Shown: piece by piece, positions 33,401 through 45,978 of the stretch | How positions within the stretch are numbered: the stretch's first letter is position 1 | Layout: each line of letters starts with the position of its first letter | Assembly (NCBI GenBank): GCA_028551475.1 | Contig: CM052356.1 | Location: 12,799,884 to 12,863,883, forward strand | Length of the DNA stretch: 64,000 nt | Direction of reading: 5' to 3' | DNA from: Casuarina equisetifolia | Taxonomy: Eukaryota; Streptophyta; Magnoliopsida; Fagales; Casuarinaceae | Notes under the pieces: generated by a model | Told to the model about the DNA's origin: nothing | Seen by the model: the letters and a program-made list of their open reading frames with translations, nothing else | The model's database searches: none | Made by a program: the position numbers and the translations under genes

Positions 33401-35000
33401 TAATGGGCTCTTTAGATGCCTTTGAAAACTAATTTATCATTCCTTGTAAGGTAATTGAAGCTTTTCATCCTTTGGAGATAACTTAATAGTTTGCAATGTT
33501 GCAATGATATAGTTATGCTAATTTGAAATCCACTAGTAAAAACTCTACCCATTAATGTTACTAATCATTAAGTCTATCCTAACTCACCTTTGCAGAAATA
33601 ATGGCTTGCATCCTGCATGCATGGTTAACAAGTTCTTCTCTAGGTCAAGTGTAATAAAGTTTATTGTCCATATCCATTGCATCCTTAGGACCATGTCATA
33701 ACCTTTAAAGGCTAGAAGTCTAACCCTTGTAGAAAATATATGGCCTTGAATCTTACAGTGACATTAATTGTAATCTTAACTTCCTCTCACTTGATGCCCA
33801 TTAGTTATGTAACAAGAAGGATGTCATACTTAAGTTTTGAAAGATAACCTAGGGTTGACTTTCAAAAACTAGGGTTGAAACCTCTCAAAGGTGTTTAAAA
33901 AGTCTACCATTGTAAGAGTCTAGCACAAACTAAAGAACCTTCTACTTCACTACATTCCTTATTGACAAACCTTACTACTACATCCCATTTAAATTCCTCT
34001 TGACCTATCAAACCTCTCTTAACTATGTATGGAGTATACTAATAAATATTATACCTTAAGATGATCCCCAACCTTGAATAATCTGAACCAATTCTCACAA
34101 GGACCTAACTATTCTTTAGGCCTAATCTCGATAAACCATGTAAAATCAATGCAAAAAGGGTGAAGGGAACTTACTTACTACCCATAAGGTCTCAAATGCA
34201 ATCCATGTGGTTGGCTATAATATGGCTTAAAGGGTTGTCCAAATTGATGCATGTGTTGGTTGAGCCTAAGATTCAATTTAGGGTTGAAATTGGGTCCTCC
34301 CATGTTGGAAGGAAATTTGCATTATTCCTAATGGTGGCTAGAAAACATAGCTAGTAATGGTTAGAATCCTTTTAGTGGTTAGAGTCTTTCTAGAGGTTGG
34401 TTTGAAGTGCTATAGCCTTGAATAGGTTATGGTTAATCAACAAATGGCAATAGCCTATCAAATTCAAACCTACTCAGCTTCTAGAGGTTTCACCTATAAC
34501 AATAGTTGATTATTTATGATCATAACTAGTCCCTCGAGGTCATGAAAGCCTTGCAGTAGGTTGAATTGAAATCATAGCTCCATCTTGTGGCCTAAATTAG
34601 TTAAATGCTCCACATAAGAGCCAAGGTTAGGTGTGGGCACCAACTCATGGATAATTTTAACCCTTATTCATGGTTTTGCCTTTATGATTCAAGTAGCACT
34701 ATGTGGGGACATGGTGGGAGGAAAGGCAAGTTAAACTCTTCTTTAACCAAAATTGTATATGACCAATAGTGGTGGTTGCTAGTTAACCCATCATTGGTCT
34801 CGTTATCTAATGGCTCCATTGCTTCCTCCAATGGAGTTTGATGTGGTTTAGCTTTGTCTATACCTATATGAGCTAGCATCATTCTCTAATATTCCATATT
34901 TTGCTTCATGTTTTCATAAAAAAGTTTTGGAACTCCTTTAGCCTCATTTCCATAGAACTCATGCAATTCTCCATTATTTTCCTAGATTTGCTCTACATCA
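33401..35000 (-). mobile_element. Probable gag/protease side of the same gypsy relic
   Basis: This lies upstream (minus sense) of the RT fragment and has the length expected for gag and protease, but frames are too degraded for a certain domain call. A 66-codon open frame at 34682-34882 could be a gag remnant. Assigned by position only. Confidence 0.3.
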
Positions 35001-37434
35001 TAAGTGTAATGTCATGCTCCAAATGCCCAATTTTTAAGACCAAACCACTTCTTCCCTAAATCACTCACACATATTAGACAAACCTCAGCTGAGTAATACC
35101 TCCATGGATAATTTGAGAAATAACACACAAAGTTTTCAATAACATATTAATAGCACTGCAACATTAACTACAACACTAACAACACAACACCACAAGATCC
35201 ACTACTACACTAACAAATTACCACAAGCTACCATCAACATTATAGTTTACTAAGATCCTAATTCATGCCACACATGGTACTTCTAAAAGCTAGGGTTTAC
35301 TGCAAAAATAATTCTCCCCCTTATCCTTGTTATGCATTGCCTTCTTTTGTTCCTTACTTGAATATGGGCCCTTCTTAGAGTGGTCCTACTCACTAATGGT
35401 TTGGGCCTTGGGTCATGACAAAAAGTACATGTAACTTGGAAGATTTGAAGCCAAGAAGACTTTGAACAACCCAAAAATTTGACAAAAATAACATCTTATG
35501 TAACCTATTACTACAGGAGTCAATTCATAATCAAGGAGAGTTTTGAGATACAACCTACAACCAATCCAATCTAATCCATAAACACCTCACACAACCTACA
35601 ACCTAAAAATCAGACTACACCATTTTACTCACACAAGACAAAATGCATAGTTTTGTTGTTTAGGCTATTTCCTTCCACCATATGACAAAAATCAAATGAA
35701 ACAAAATTTTTGGGAAAAGTTGATCTTGGGATTTTGAAAGAGATATCAACTTTTATCAAGAAATTCAAACAAGACTTTTGGAGGGGATTATGGAGATTCC
35801 ATGAAGATTGTTCTAGAATGAGAGTAATCAGTTTGAAATTCAAATACAAGTCAAAATGGAAGAAATTGTGTGAAGAATGGAAAAAAGCTTGTTTGGATGA
35901 TTTGAAAAAATTGAAGAAACTTTTGAATTGAAGGAAGACATAGATTAAAATTTTAGGAATAAATAAATTCACTGGCATGGATTTTCCAATTTAGTTTTAG
36001 GGTTTTGACAAAAAAAGAAAGGAAAGAAGAAAGATATGCAGATTTGTGTTGGGTGAAATCATGCTTGGATATGGTTGTTATTTTGGAAAACATTCAAATT
36101 AAAGGGGTCTACATTTGAAGAGCTATAAAGAGAGAAAAGTTTTGATTAGACTCTCATTTAATGGTGGAAGGAATTTGCAAATTCAAATTTGAAAAACTTT
36201 TGGAAAAGGAAAGAAAAATGTTGGAGTAAATAGAATCAACATTTGTAAAGGTCCAACGACTATGAAGAATAATAAGTCCTACATGAAGCTTATAGATAAA
36301 GGAGGAAAACTTAAGGAAAAAATACCTAAGAAAAGCATACAAACAAATAAACATTTAAATCATTCACATTTGTTACAATGAATTCATCAAAGTTGCAACA
36401 TCACTAAGCATTTCTTTACTCTATAGCTTTCATTTATTTTTGTGATTTGATTGTTATGATTACATGCATAATTCTCATACTATCAGTATGTGTATTATGT
36501 TGTTTCTATTCAACATCAGATTGTGGTGGCTTGAGATTAATCTCTTGGAGAAGAAATTTTGATGTAAGAGTGGTTAACTCTTGTAAAGAATACTAAAGAA
36601 TAGTGGAAGATGATACCTAATACGTAGTACTTAGGAAATTAAAAGGTAACAGAGGACATAGGTAGTTGTTGTTAAGCCAAACCTCTTAACAATTTTATGA
36701 GCATTGCACCGTGAATGACCTACTAATCATCAAAGAAGTTTTAGTTAATATATATGTTGATGTATAAACCCACAAATGAATGATGTGATGGATGGTGGCT
36801 AAGCTAGTATAGGTGCCTATATATATTTGTGTACTATGAACTCTTAAGGCATCTTTTTGTGGCTTGTAAGATACTAATATATTGCATGTATGGTTTGTTT
36901 AATGTTGCACCTACTAAATTTCCTTTTGTTACCTACATCTTGTCCAATAGTTGTTTTTTTTTTTTCTTGGTATCAAAGCAATCTAACTATGGTAACTAAT
37001 AGTTCATCCACACTACCCATTTCCTAACTTTACTGATGTAAGTAACTTTTTTTTTAAGTGAAAATGTAAGTTTATATTAATAAAAATTAGTATACAAAAG
37101 TATAGATGCATATCCTAATATTACAAGAATTATAACAATTATGAAAAAAAATGGAGGTTGAAAGCCTTTAAATCTCATTCAAAATAATACTTTCTTGAAA
37201 AAAATTTATATTTCAAAATAAAAAAGCTCTTATTTATCCAGTTTCCTTTATTATTACCAACATGACTGGGATATTAATTGTTTTGTTTTGAAATTTTCTT
37301 ATGTTGCCTTTAGCCCATATATAAAAAATATAAGCAAGAAACAAATACTTTAAAAAGTTTTGTACCTAATTCCCTTCCTTTAATTACTTTGATCATCCGC
37401 TACAGTTCTTCATTCTTATAATTACTTTTATATA
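35001..37434. other. Unassigned repeat-like sequence with an isolated PBS-like site
   Basis: No host gene is recognised. At 36968-36980 the plus strand reads TGGTATCAAAGCA, close to the primer-binding site complementary to initiator tRNA-Met, directly after a long T run. This suggests the end of a decayed plus-strand 5' LTR, whose partner was not found. A 73-codon plus-strand open frame at 35710-35931 is lysine- and tryptophan-rich and unrecognised. Confidence 0.35.
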
Positions 37435-37672
37435 TGTAGCCAAGGTTGGCTGATTATTGAATATGGGTGGCTTTTCACATCCCTTTGTGCATTTGTATAT
37501 ATCTATACATGGTAATGAATCTCTCTCTTCCTCCAACCTATATTTTGAATACTTTCTTTGACCTACTAACCCAAACAAACAAATAAAGAGAGAAAACAAG
37601 AGAAACTAGAGCTTACTTAATAGTGACCAAAGCCTAAATGTTAGACAACCCTCGAGAACTATTAGGTTGCCA
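37435..37672 (+). repeat. Left LTR of the low-coding element
   Basis: A 238-bp sequence ending CA just before the PBS-like site. It is homologous but clearly diverged (by eye roughly 70 percent) from 48894-49127, so the insertion is old. Confidence 0.55.
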
Positions 37673-37862
37673 ATTGGTATTAAAGCCTCTGTGGTTTTGA
37701 GGCCAACCTAGTGGTAGAGCAATGACAAGGATTGATATGTGTCGAAAGAGAGGTAGCAAGTGCCATGGGAAATTTGACACATGAAGACTATTCATAAGGT
37801 TATGTTGTTTATGGTGGAAGGTAACTGAGATAGAAAAGAGCTTCACAAAGTTTAGCCACTAG

Positions 37863-39467
37863 TGTTGGGTTTTATGGATTAACAAGAATGAGGGGTTGAA
37901 TTGTTTGAGCCAAGAATTAATTCCAATTACTTTCAGTAAAAAATCAATCCAATTATGCAAATAAAACTAGAGTCAAGTAAGCAAATTTCAACCAAATGAT
38001 GCTTTACTTCTAGATGAGACATCAAGTTATCTAGAATAATTTCACACTTATATAACAAATAAGCTAGTTGGTTAGTATCAAATAAGTGATAGAATAATTA
38101 ACAGCAAACAACAAGAGATACTCAAGTCAATAGAAAGCAAAAAAACAAACACCAAATTTACCACAGTGGTTTGGCACTCAATCCTTGAGTCCTACGTCCA
38201 CCCTCTTCTCCTTCAATCCAACAAATTGAAGTCTCCTTTACTCAAACCGAATTAGCAGAAAATGTTCTTCCTAATCCAAGCAATTCCCTCTCAAGGAATT
38301 CTTTAGCAAGGTTATAAGATATGATCAAAAGATCACAATTCAATTACAAATCCCAAATAATATAAAGGTTTGTGGGATTTTGTAAACTAAGGAGCTATTT
38401 CAATAAGAATATAATAACTCAAAGCTCCTATCATGAAAACCCTAAATTATAACAAATTAGAGTCTCAGATTCCTTCCAATATTTATTTGCAATAAATATT
38501 TTTAATGAAATTAACACATAAACAAAGTCATAAAAGATACAATTGATGATAAATCTGAATAAGAAACTATTTAATCACAATATCACCATGGTTTTGTATT
38601 TTACTAAAAGTGAATAAGTTTGAAAGATCAAACAAATGGGCTCAATAATCAATTCTTCAATCAAAGATATTCATCCATCTCAAACCCTTCTCCATAGATT
38701 AGTTCTTCTTAAATAGAAAAAATAGAGCTAGGGTTTTAAATGTTCAAACCTCAGTAATGAAGCTTTCTTCCTATTAGAACATCAAATCAACCTTTAAATT
38801 AGCTTCACATCTTCCTTCTAAATCATAAATCCAATCGTTTTGACACCGATCTTCTCAAGAATCCTCCTATTGAGGATTTGGTCACCAGCGGCACTATTCC
38901 TCCATCTCTCTCTCCTTTCTTCAGTTGGCTTTCATTCATTCTCAGGGCATTGCTTGCGAGCAGCTTAAGTGAGACGTTGCTTAGGTGAAATGGTGAGTTT
39001 CATTTTGATACAAGCTGGGGTTATTTAACTAATGGGTAGTGATCTCATAAGCAGGCCGTGAAGCGAGCCAAGAGCAAGAGCAGGCCTGAGAGTAAGCAAG
39101 AGCAAGCCGAGAGTATTATGTAATGAGCAGGCTGAGAGCAAGTAATATAAGTTCACACCTTTATCCAAGCAAGAGCAAGTATCATTTTTTCTCAAACATG
39201 ATATATGACACATTTAACATCAATTAAGTAAGCCTTTTTCTCAAGACATTATATGATTATATTAAATAAATCATTTCTTAAGAGCACTATATAGTAACAT
39301 TATATCAAGAAATGTAGGAACCCGATTACTTTATAATATCATTTATTGATATTCTAATTTGTACACCTTTTACTTCCTATAGTTTTATTTTGCACTTCTG
39401 AAAAACATATTTCAAGAAATATATTCACAAATATATTTTGTCTCAACAAAACCCTTATTTTCCAACA
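37863..39467 (-). mobile_element. Solo LTR, copia-like, with ACTAG target duplication
   Basis: A 1605-bp unit with perfect terminal inverted TGTTGG...CCAACA ends, flanked on both sides by ACTAG (37858-37862 and 39468-39472). Read on the minus strand it starts TGTTGGAAAATAAGGG and carries a motif common in large copia LTRs (GGACGTAGGACTC then CAAACCACTGTGG, about 38160-38200). It has no internal coding region, so it is a solo LTR left by LTR-LTR recombination. A related but diverged LTR starts at 51347 on the plus strand, and a third copy's end lies at 63625. Confidence 0.85.
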
Positions 39468-39733
39468 ACTAGCATAGAAGGCAAGGGCATGAAACCACTC
39501 ACCCTATAAAAAATAAGGAGACGGTAAGCCTTGGAACCCCAAGGGACATGGAAGCACAATCTCAAAAAGGAAAAGAGGATGTTGAGAGTCATTAGTCAAA
39601 AGGATGCCTTAAAGCTTAATGCCAATCTAAAGGCATGCTAATAATGTGTAGGAGTAACCAAAGAATCCTTTATAAACCCTTAACTAACAAATAACTTAGA
39701 AGGAGGGCCACACCCAAGGAGCTATGGCCTCAA

Positions 39734-40367
39734 TGTACTGGACTTGGAGAAATCCATCCGACACTCAAGTCTTAGCTTAAAACTAAGTTAACCATAAACT
39801 AGGATCACATTAAGGACTAGCTTTGAAAAAGTAGAAAGAGTTGAGGAATGAGGAGAGTATTGAGAGTAGGAAGATTTCGAGTGAGGAAGGGAGATGTGAG
39901 ACTCCTTTTATATAGGTGTTACCTTCCCTTGAGAATTCAATGCTATATCGGTTACACATTTATGGCAAAATCATAAATTTGTGTGAACGTTACCATTATT
40001 TGAATTAGGTTTATGGAATCAGGACACTTGTCCTTCGTAACCGTAGATACAAGTATTAAAACTAATGTTATAGTCATAAGTATGAAATAATAACAATAAT
40101 GTTATTGAATATTAGAGTCATTACAATATCAATAACTTATCCTACATTAGAGAGACTTTTATAATCTAGAACATTCGAATATAAGGGACATAAAAGGAAA
40201 CTAGAATGGGCACTACCCAAGTGGATAGCCCAACAATAAGGGAACTAGGTAGGTTAGACTTGTACTCACTAGCTTAGTCCATTCGCTTGTATTGCTAGTC
40301 TAGCACATAAAAGTCCAACTTGTACTCATTTGGCCAACCCATCAGCCCATACTACCAGTCTAGAACA
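39734..40367 (-). repeat. 3' LTR of the gypsy element
   Basis: 634 bp with TG...CA ends, homologous over its length to 45979-46624. A minus-strand TATA-like CTATATAAAAGG lies at about 39904-39915. The two LTRs differ at many positions, so this insertion is much older than the Athila element in this window. Confidence 0.85.
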
Positions 40368-40380
40368 TTTTCCCCCACCT
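40368..40380 (-). other. Polypurine tract of the gypsy element
   Basis: Minus-strand AGGTGGGGGAAAA directly abuts the TG start of the 3' LTR, as expected for the plus-strand DNA priming site. Confidence 0.8.
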
Positions 40381-41607
40381 AATTTGGTGACACCCTTATT
40401 ACTTCCAAGTAACGGTTGACAAGACCTTGGAACTGCCAAAGCTCATCTTTGAACTCCTATGTTACTTCACTTTTAGGCAATCCTTTCCACTTTATCAAGA
40501 ATTGTCGTTGTAGATAAACTCTTTTCTTCTAGAAGATGTGATTAGCTAGGATTGCCTCGGCTTCCTTGTTAAAGGAAGTCATCATTGTCAAAGGAGCCTT
40601 CTTTAGCTTACTTCATTTTGTATCTACCTTATCCTCATGAAAGGGCTTTAACATACTAACATGGAAGACCGAATGGATCTTGAGGTTAGGTAGGAGATCT
40701 AACCAGTAGGCCACCTTCCTAACTTTCCTTATAATCTTAAATGGTCCTTCATACTTACGAACCAATCCTTTGTCAAGGGGACTATAAGCTTTATATTGAT
40801 AAGATAGGGACTTTACTAGTACTTGATCCCTAATGTTGTAGTCAGTTGACATTCTCTTCTTGTCAGCCCACCTCTCCATCTGTTTGATGGCTTTTTTTAG
40901 ATAGGACTTCACAACATCTACATTCTTCTGCCATGATTTCACCATTCATAAGCACCAGGGCATTGACCTAAATGCTTAATCTCCAAAGCTGGAGGGATTA
41001 ATGGTTATTGTCTTGTCATTAACTCAAATGGACTTTTATTTGTTGATTTGCATATTTGGAAATTATAAGAGAACTAGGCTACATCCATTAACTTTGCCCA
41101 ATCCTTCTAGTTCTTGCTCACAAATTGTCTCAAATATAATTTTACCAAGTTGCTCACCCTTTCCATCGAACCATTTGTTCAAGGATGAAAGCTCATAGAG
41201 AATCATAGCTTTAAGTTTAGCAACTTAAAGAGTTATCTCCATAATTGGCTTGTGAATTATAGATCTATATCACTAATGATGTTTCATGGTAATCCCTAGA
41301 ACTTCACCATTTGCTTGAAGAATAACCATGTCATGACTTCCATTGGACACTCCATAAGGGCTGGTATAAAGGTTATATATTTTGAAAGTTGATTTACCAC
41401 CATCAAGATTGATCCACAACCATCAACCTTTGGCAATCTGGTGATGAAATCAATAGAGATGCTATTTTATGGATGGCTTGGGATAAGCAATGGTTCTAGT
41501 AGACCACCAAGAGGTTTCCATTTTGGCTTATCCTATTGGCATGCGAGGCAAGTTTAAACATATAACTCTACCTTATCTTTCATACCTAGGCCAGTAATAC
41601 GAAGCTT

Positions 41608-41728
41608 ACAAAGGTGGGGGCCCTAGGTTAGTGCCATTCTTTGAGCCAAACCCTGATCGATAATCCCACTAGTCATGGGTTTGAATCCCCATCCTCCTTC
41701 CCCGAGTGCGTGAGTGAAAAAAAAAAAA
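41608..41728 (+). mobile_element. tRNA-derived SINE-like insertion inside gypsy integrase
   Basis: An insertion of about 120 bp ending in A12 (41717-41728). It carries a Pol III A-box-like TAGGTTAGTGCC (41624-41635) and a good B box, GGTTTGAATCC (41678-41688). AAGCTT flanks it on both sides (41602-41607 and 41727-41732), the latter overlapping the last two A of the tail. It interrupts the gypsy integrase just before the YYWPR region, and the coding similarity resumes correctly on either side if it is ignored. It resembles the minus-strand SINE-like copy near 18.2 kb. Confidence 0.72.
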
Positions 41729-42112
41729 GCTTCTAAGAAAGCTTATGTCCTCTGTTATCCAAGATGACCCACTCACTTGCTATCATAACATTCCTTAATG
41801 AGCTTGCGATAGAGGTTCTCCCATCTAGGCACATAGAAGCACCTTTTCTTGGTGTACAACAACCCGTTTTCCATCTATAACTACTTTGTTTTGTCATCTT
41901 TTAATTGTTGCTCCAATTGCTTAGCCATAAAATCATAGGGTATTTCTTCTTGTATTAACTGTAGTGTATCTCTTATAGTTAGACTTATGATAGCTAACTC
42001 GACTTTTCTACTAAGGACATCAGCTACAATGTTTTTCCTTCTAGGCTTGTACTCCATTTTGTAATCGAACTCAGCAAGGAAGTCTTGCCTTGTTGACAAC
42101 TTCTTCTTGGTT

Positions 42113-42925
42113 TAAAAGTGATATGGAACTTATGGCAAGCTAGAGCAAGCTCAGATTAAAGAAAGATATATAAAAATTGTTTTTTTGTGTTTTTGGGATT
42201 TTTTGTGAGAAAAGTGAGTGTTTAGGTAGGGACAATGGGAGAAAAATGAAAATAAGAATAACAAAAACAAAAGATAAATGCCAAATAAGCTCCAAGACAT
42301 AAAGGCTATGCCACCAATCAAGGAGGTTCTTCACCACCAATCTTTGGCAAGAGTTTGATAAAGGATATAAAAGTTGAATCACACAACTTAGGGGTTTCTA
42401 TTCTCTAGAGAACAAGTCTAGTCTTCTTATAATTGAAACAATGCTTCCTTTAAATAAATAGCTAAACCTAATCCTAGAAGGATCCTAGTAAATCAGGAAT
42501 TCTTAAAATCTAATTCTAAAAGGATCCTAGTAAATTAAGAATCCTTAAAATTAAGGAAGTCTTGACAAATTAGGATTTTGACAAGTAAGGGAATCCTAGA
42601 AAAATTAGAAATTTGACAAGTATGGAAACTCCAGATAAATCAAAAACCTAAATAATTAAGGAAAATCAAACAAAAGAAAATAATCTTAGATAATAAAGAA
42701 AACTTAAGAAATTAAGGATTCAACAACTATTTAGGAAGCCTCTATTATTAATGATGAAACCTAAAACTATCTATGAGATTCTAGTGAATATTCCAAACAC
42801 TTCTTGAGATGCTTTTCAACTTTGCCCTTTTTTGACCCATTGGACCATGTTGTAGTCTAAACATGTATTTGATGACACACAACATATGAGCTAAGCTATT
42901 AGATTAGGTTGGCATAGTCACTCCT
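42113..42925. mobile_element. Unclassified insertion of about 0.8 kb in gypsy RNase H
   Basis: The RNase H similarity of the gypsy element stops near 42925 (…NVVTSYFL) and resumes near 42112 (KKKLSTRQDFLAEF). The sequence between has no gypsy similarity that I can see. It is AT-rich and contains imperfect repeats of a GGATCCTAGTAAAT-type unit (about 42475-42535). I could not identify terminal inverted repeats or a target duplication, so the class is unknown. Confidence 0.5.
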
Positions 42926-43529
42926 ATAACAAGAAGTAGCTTGTGACTACATTACTCATCTAGATAAAAAAACCATGAGCCAAGTAGTGATGCCATGTTC
43001 TCAAACAATGAACTATATAGCCATCATTTTCTTCTCTTATACTATGTACTTGCATTTTGCCTCATTCAACTTTCGACTTTCAAAAGCAATAGAGTGTCTT
43101 TCTTGCATAAGCACCCCTCTAATAGCAAAGTCAGAGGCATCAATATGTACCTTGAATGGCTTTGTGAAGTCAGGTAATGCCAACACTAGTTCCTTTGTCA
43201 TAACGGCTTTCAAATCATCAAAAGCATTTTAGCATTCCTTGGTTCACTCCCTAGCCTTGGATTTCTTTAATAGCTCAAGTAAGGGTGTGGCCCTTGTTAA
43301 ATATCCCACAATGAATCATTTATAATAATTTACAAAGCCAAGGAAACATCTTAATTTTGTTACCTTTGAAGGAGCTTCCCACTTTTGGATTGCTTTCACT
43401 TTGGCTTTATCCATTCTTATGGTCCTTTGCTTAAGCATGTGACCAAGGAAGTCCATTTCTTCCAGAGCAAAGGAACACTTCTCCTTTTTCAAGTACAACT
43501 TGTTTTCTTATAACACCTTGAAAACATCA

Positions 43530-43987
43530 TCAAGTGCTCTATATACTTCTTTAATGAGTTGTTATATACTACAATGTCATTCAAGTATACGACCATAAAC
43601 TTGTCCAAATAAGGATGGAGCAAGTTGTTCATCAAAGTGTAGAACATCACTTGAGCATTGGTTAAGCCGAACGACATGACCAACCATTTGAAAGAGGAGT
43701 ATGTAAGGCATTGGTTGTTTTCGGCTCATCTCTAGTAGCAATCTGGACTTGGTGGTATCCTAATGCTCTATATGCTTTTCTAATAAGTTGCTATACACCA
43801 CGATGTTGTCCAAGTATACAACCATAAACTTGTCCAAATAAGGATGGAACAAGTTGTTCATCAAGTGTAAAATGTCGTTGGGGCATTGGTTAAGCCAAAT
43901 AGCATGACCAACAATTTGAAAGAGTTGTACTATGTCACATAAGTTGTCTTTGACTTATCTCTACTAGCAATCCAGACTTGATGGTAT
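43530..43987 (-). repeat. 229-bp tandem duplication within the gypsy RT
   Basis: The RT active-site region is present twice in a row; the phrase CCATAAACTTGTCCAAATAA recurs with a period of about 229 bp. The two copies have diverged independently: the catalytic motif reads YLNDIVVY in one and YLDNIVVY in the other. The duplication breaks the pol frame. Confidence 0.75.
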
Positions 43988-45963
43988 CTTGACTACAGAT
44001 CCACCAAATAAAGTAATAGGCATAGCCCAACCTATCAAACAAATCCACTATTAAAGGAATAACGTATTTATTTTTTTATAGGAACTATGTTCAATACTTG
44101 GTAATCAATGCACAACCACATTAATTTTTCTTTACCTTAAAAAAGCATAGGAGCTTTTTATAGGGCTTTCAAAGGTCGAATATACCATGCATTGAGTAGT
44201 GTTTTCAACTACTTTGGAAGTTCTTCCAATTTTGGTGAGGACATTTTATAAGGAGCCTTTGCTACAGGTTTCATCCTTAGTTTCAGCTTGATGGCATGAC
44301 CAACTTCCCTCCTAGGAGGTAGTTGTTTTGGCATTTATAGAGACATGACATCTTTGTTCTCCTTAAGGAGCTTACAAATGACTTGAGGAAAATTGTCTTC
44401 CTTTATAGTCTCCCTTTTTCTCCTTTAACATAGCAAGATAGGTCTCCTTGCCTTTTTCAATGCCTTTCTTCAATTACATAGTGGAAAGATTGATTTGTGC
44501 TAGACCCATGGCCTTTGTGGGGACCATGCATGACATTTCAATTTCAAATATGCAAAAGCAACTATGTGTAGGGTAAAGGAAAGCATTAGCTTCATGAAGA
44601 AAATATAACTTGAGAACCAACTCATAGTCGTCCATAGCTACTACTATGAGATCCACCTTTTTCTTCCATTTGCCAACATGCAAGTTGACTCGGGCAATCC
44701 TAGCCATTGGTCATGGAATGTTATTCATCGTCTTCAGTGACTTGACATCTTTCTTCACCAAGAGACATAATTTCTTGGCTTCTCCAGGTGTAATGAAGTT
44801 GTGGGTTGCAATTGAGTCCACCATGGCTTTGGCTTTCTTATCATTAATTATCACACTCCACATACACGAGAGATCTCACAACTGATTTCAAGGCCTTCCT
44901 TTCCATTGAACTGAACATGTGAAGGGCTATCAAATAACCATCTTCCATTAGAGTCTTTACTCAAACCGTATTGTGGTCCATAGCATTTAATGAACCATTT
45001 TTCAAATAATTTCCCATATAATGCAAGCCTTTACAAATGAAACAAGAGAGATTACTTTTCCTTTTGTTGCCATCATAACTAGTAGGTAGCCTGCTACCTC
45101 CATTTTAGCTGAACAAGGCTCCATTCCAATTAAATGAAGATTGACTTCCTCATTCTTTTCCTAAATTGTCAATCCGGGTAGGTGGTCTAGATGAACCATC
45201 TATTCACCTATAATTTGTCAAGGATTCCATAATTAAGATAGCTTGACTTACCTTGATCACATCTCACTTCTCAATCTCATCTTTTACCCACTTTTAAAGG
45301 CCATTGATGAAGAAGAATGATAACATATTCTTAAACATATAATTAAGGTATAATGTTGCATTTGTGAATGCTTGCACATAAGCTTGCAAAGTGATTGTAT
45401 GCCTTAAGTCCTTTAATGCCTCATGAGCCTTTTGGTCCACATTCTTAGGAAGGAATTGCTTCTTTAGCACCTTCCTGAATGTCTTATATGTGTTGATTGG
45501 GTCTTCCCTATTCTTTACCTTTTGGCATCTCCTACAGCACCATACATTAGCATTATGATTGAGATAATATGAGGCAACTTGTACCTTCGCATAATCATCG
45601 GTAATGCGAGCCATATCAAAATATTGCTCATATGCCACAAGAAGTCTTCCATTTCTATTACATCTCATTTCCTACCATAGCTTATTGGCTTAGGGATATC
45701 TCCACAAGGGACAACAACAAAAGCAAGCTTTAATTAAAGTTGTTCCATGACTTATTTTAACTCTTGGAATTGCTCAACAAGTCCTTTCAGCTTAACCACT
45801 TGCTCCTTAGTGTGAGCTTGGTGATTTCCTAGAGTATTGAGCCTTTTCTCTATGGAAACCATCGTTTCAACTTGCTTCCTCTTTCTCTTCGCTTGGGGTT
45901 GGTGTTGGGACTCTCTCACACCTTCAGATGTCATTTCAAGAACTCAACTTGCCTGAAGAGTTA

Positions 45964-45976
45964 GGCTCTGATACCA
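45964..45976 (-). other. Primer-binding site of the gypsy element
   Basis: Minus-strand TGGTATCAGAGCC is a perfect match to the complement of the 3' end of initiator tRNA-Met. It lies two bases inside the 5' LTR. Confidence 0.88.
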
Positions 45977-45978
45977 CT

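Larger units (their letters stand above)
40613..45934 (-). pseudogene. Broken gag-pol of the gypsy element
   Basis: From 45934 leftwards: a gag N-terminal coiled-coil-like segment (45752-45934), the gag core (45294-45668), a zinc knuckle CFICKGLHYMGNY in which the last cysteine is replaced (about 45030), and a protease-region segment (44474-44707) with GKWKKKVDLIVVAMDD. RT follows (43316-44100, partly duplicated), then the RNase H start (about 42930-43300). After an inserted block comes the RNase H end (41881-42099) with DFLAEFDYKMEYKP. The integrase zinc-binding part (about 41520-41600, CLACQ) and the integrase C-terminal region (40613-40945) with WADKKR, KGLVRKYEGPF and HSVFHVSMLKPFHED complete the order. 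Many stops separate the segments, so no functional polyprotein is possible. Confidence 0.85.

Noticed and set aside
35710..35931. 73-codon plus-strand Lys- and Trp-rich frame
   Set aside because: Low-complexity composition, no recognisable domain and a repeat-like setting.
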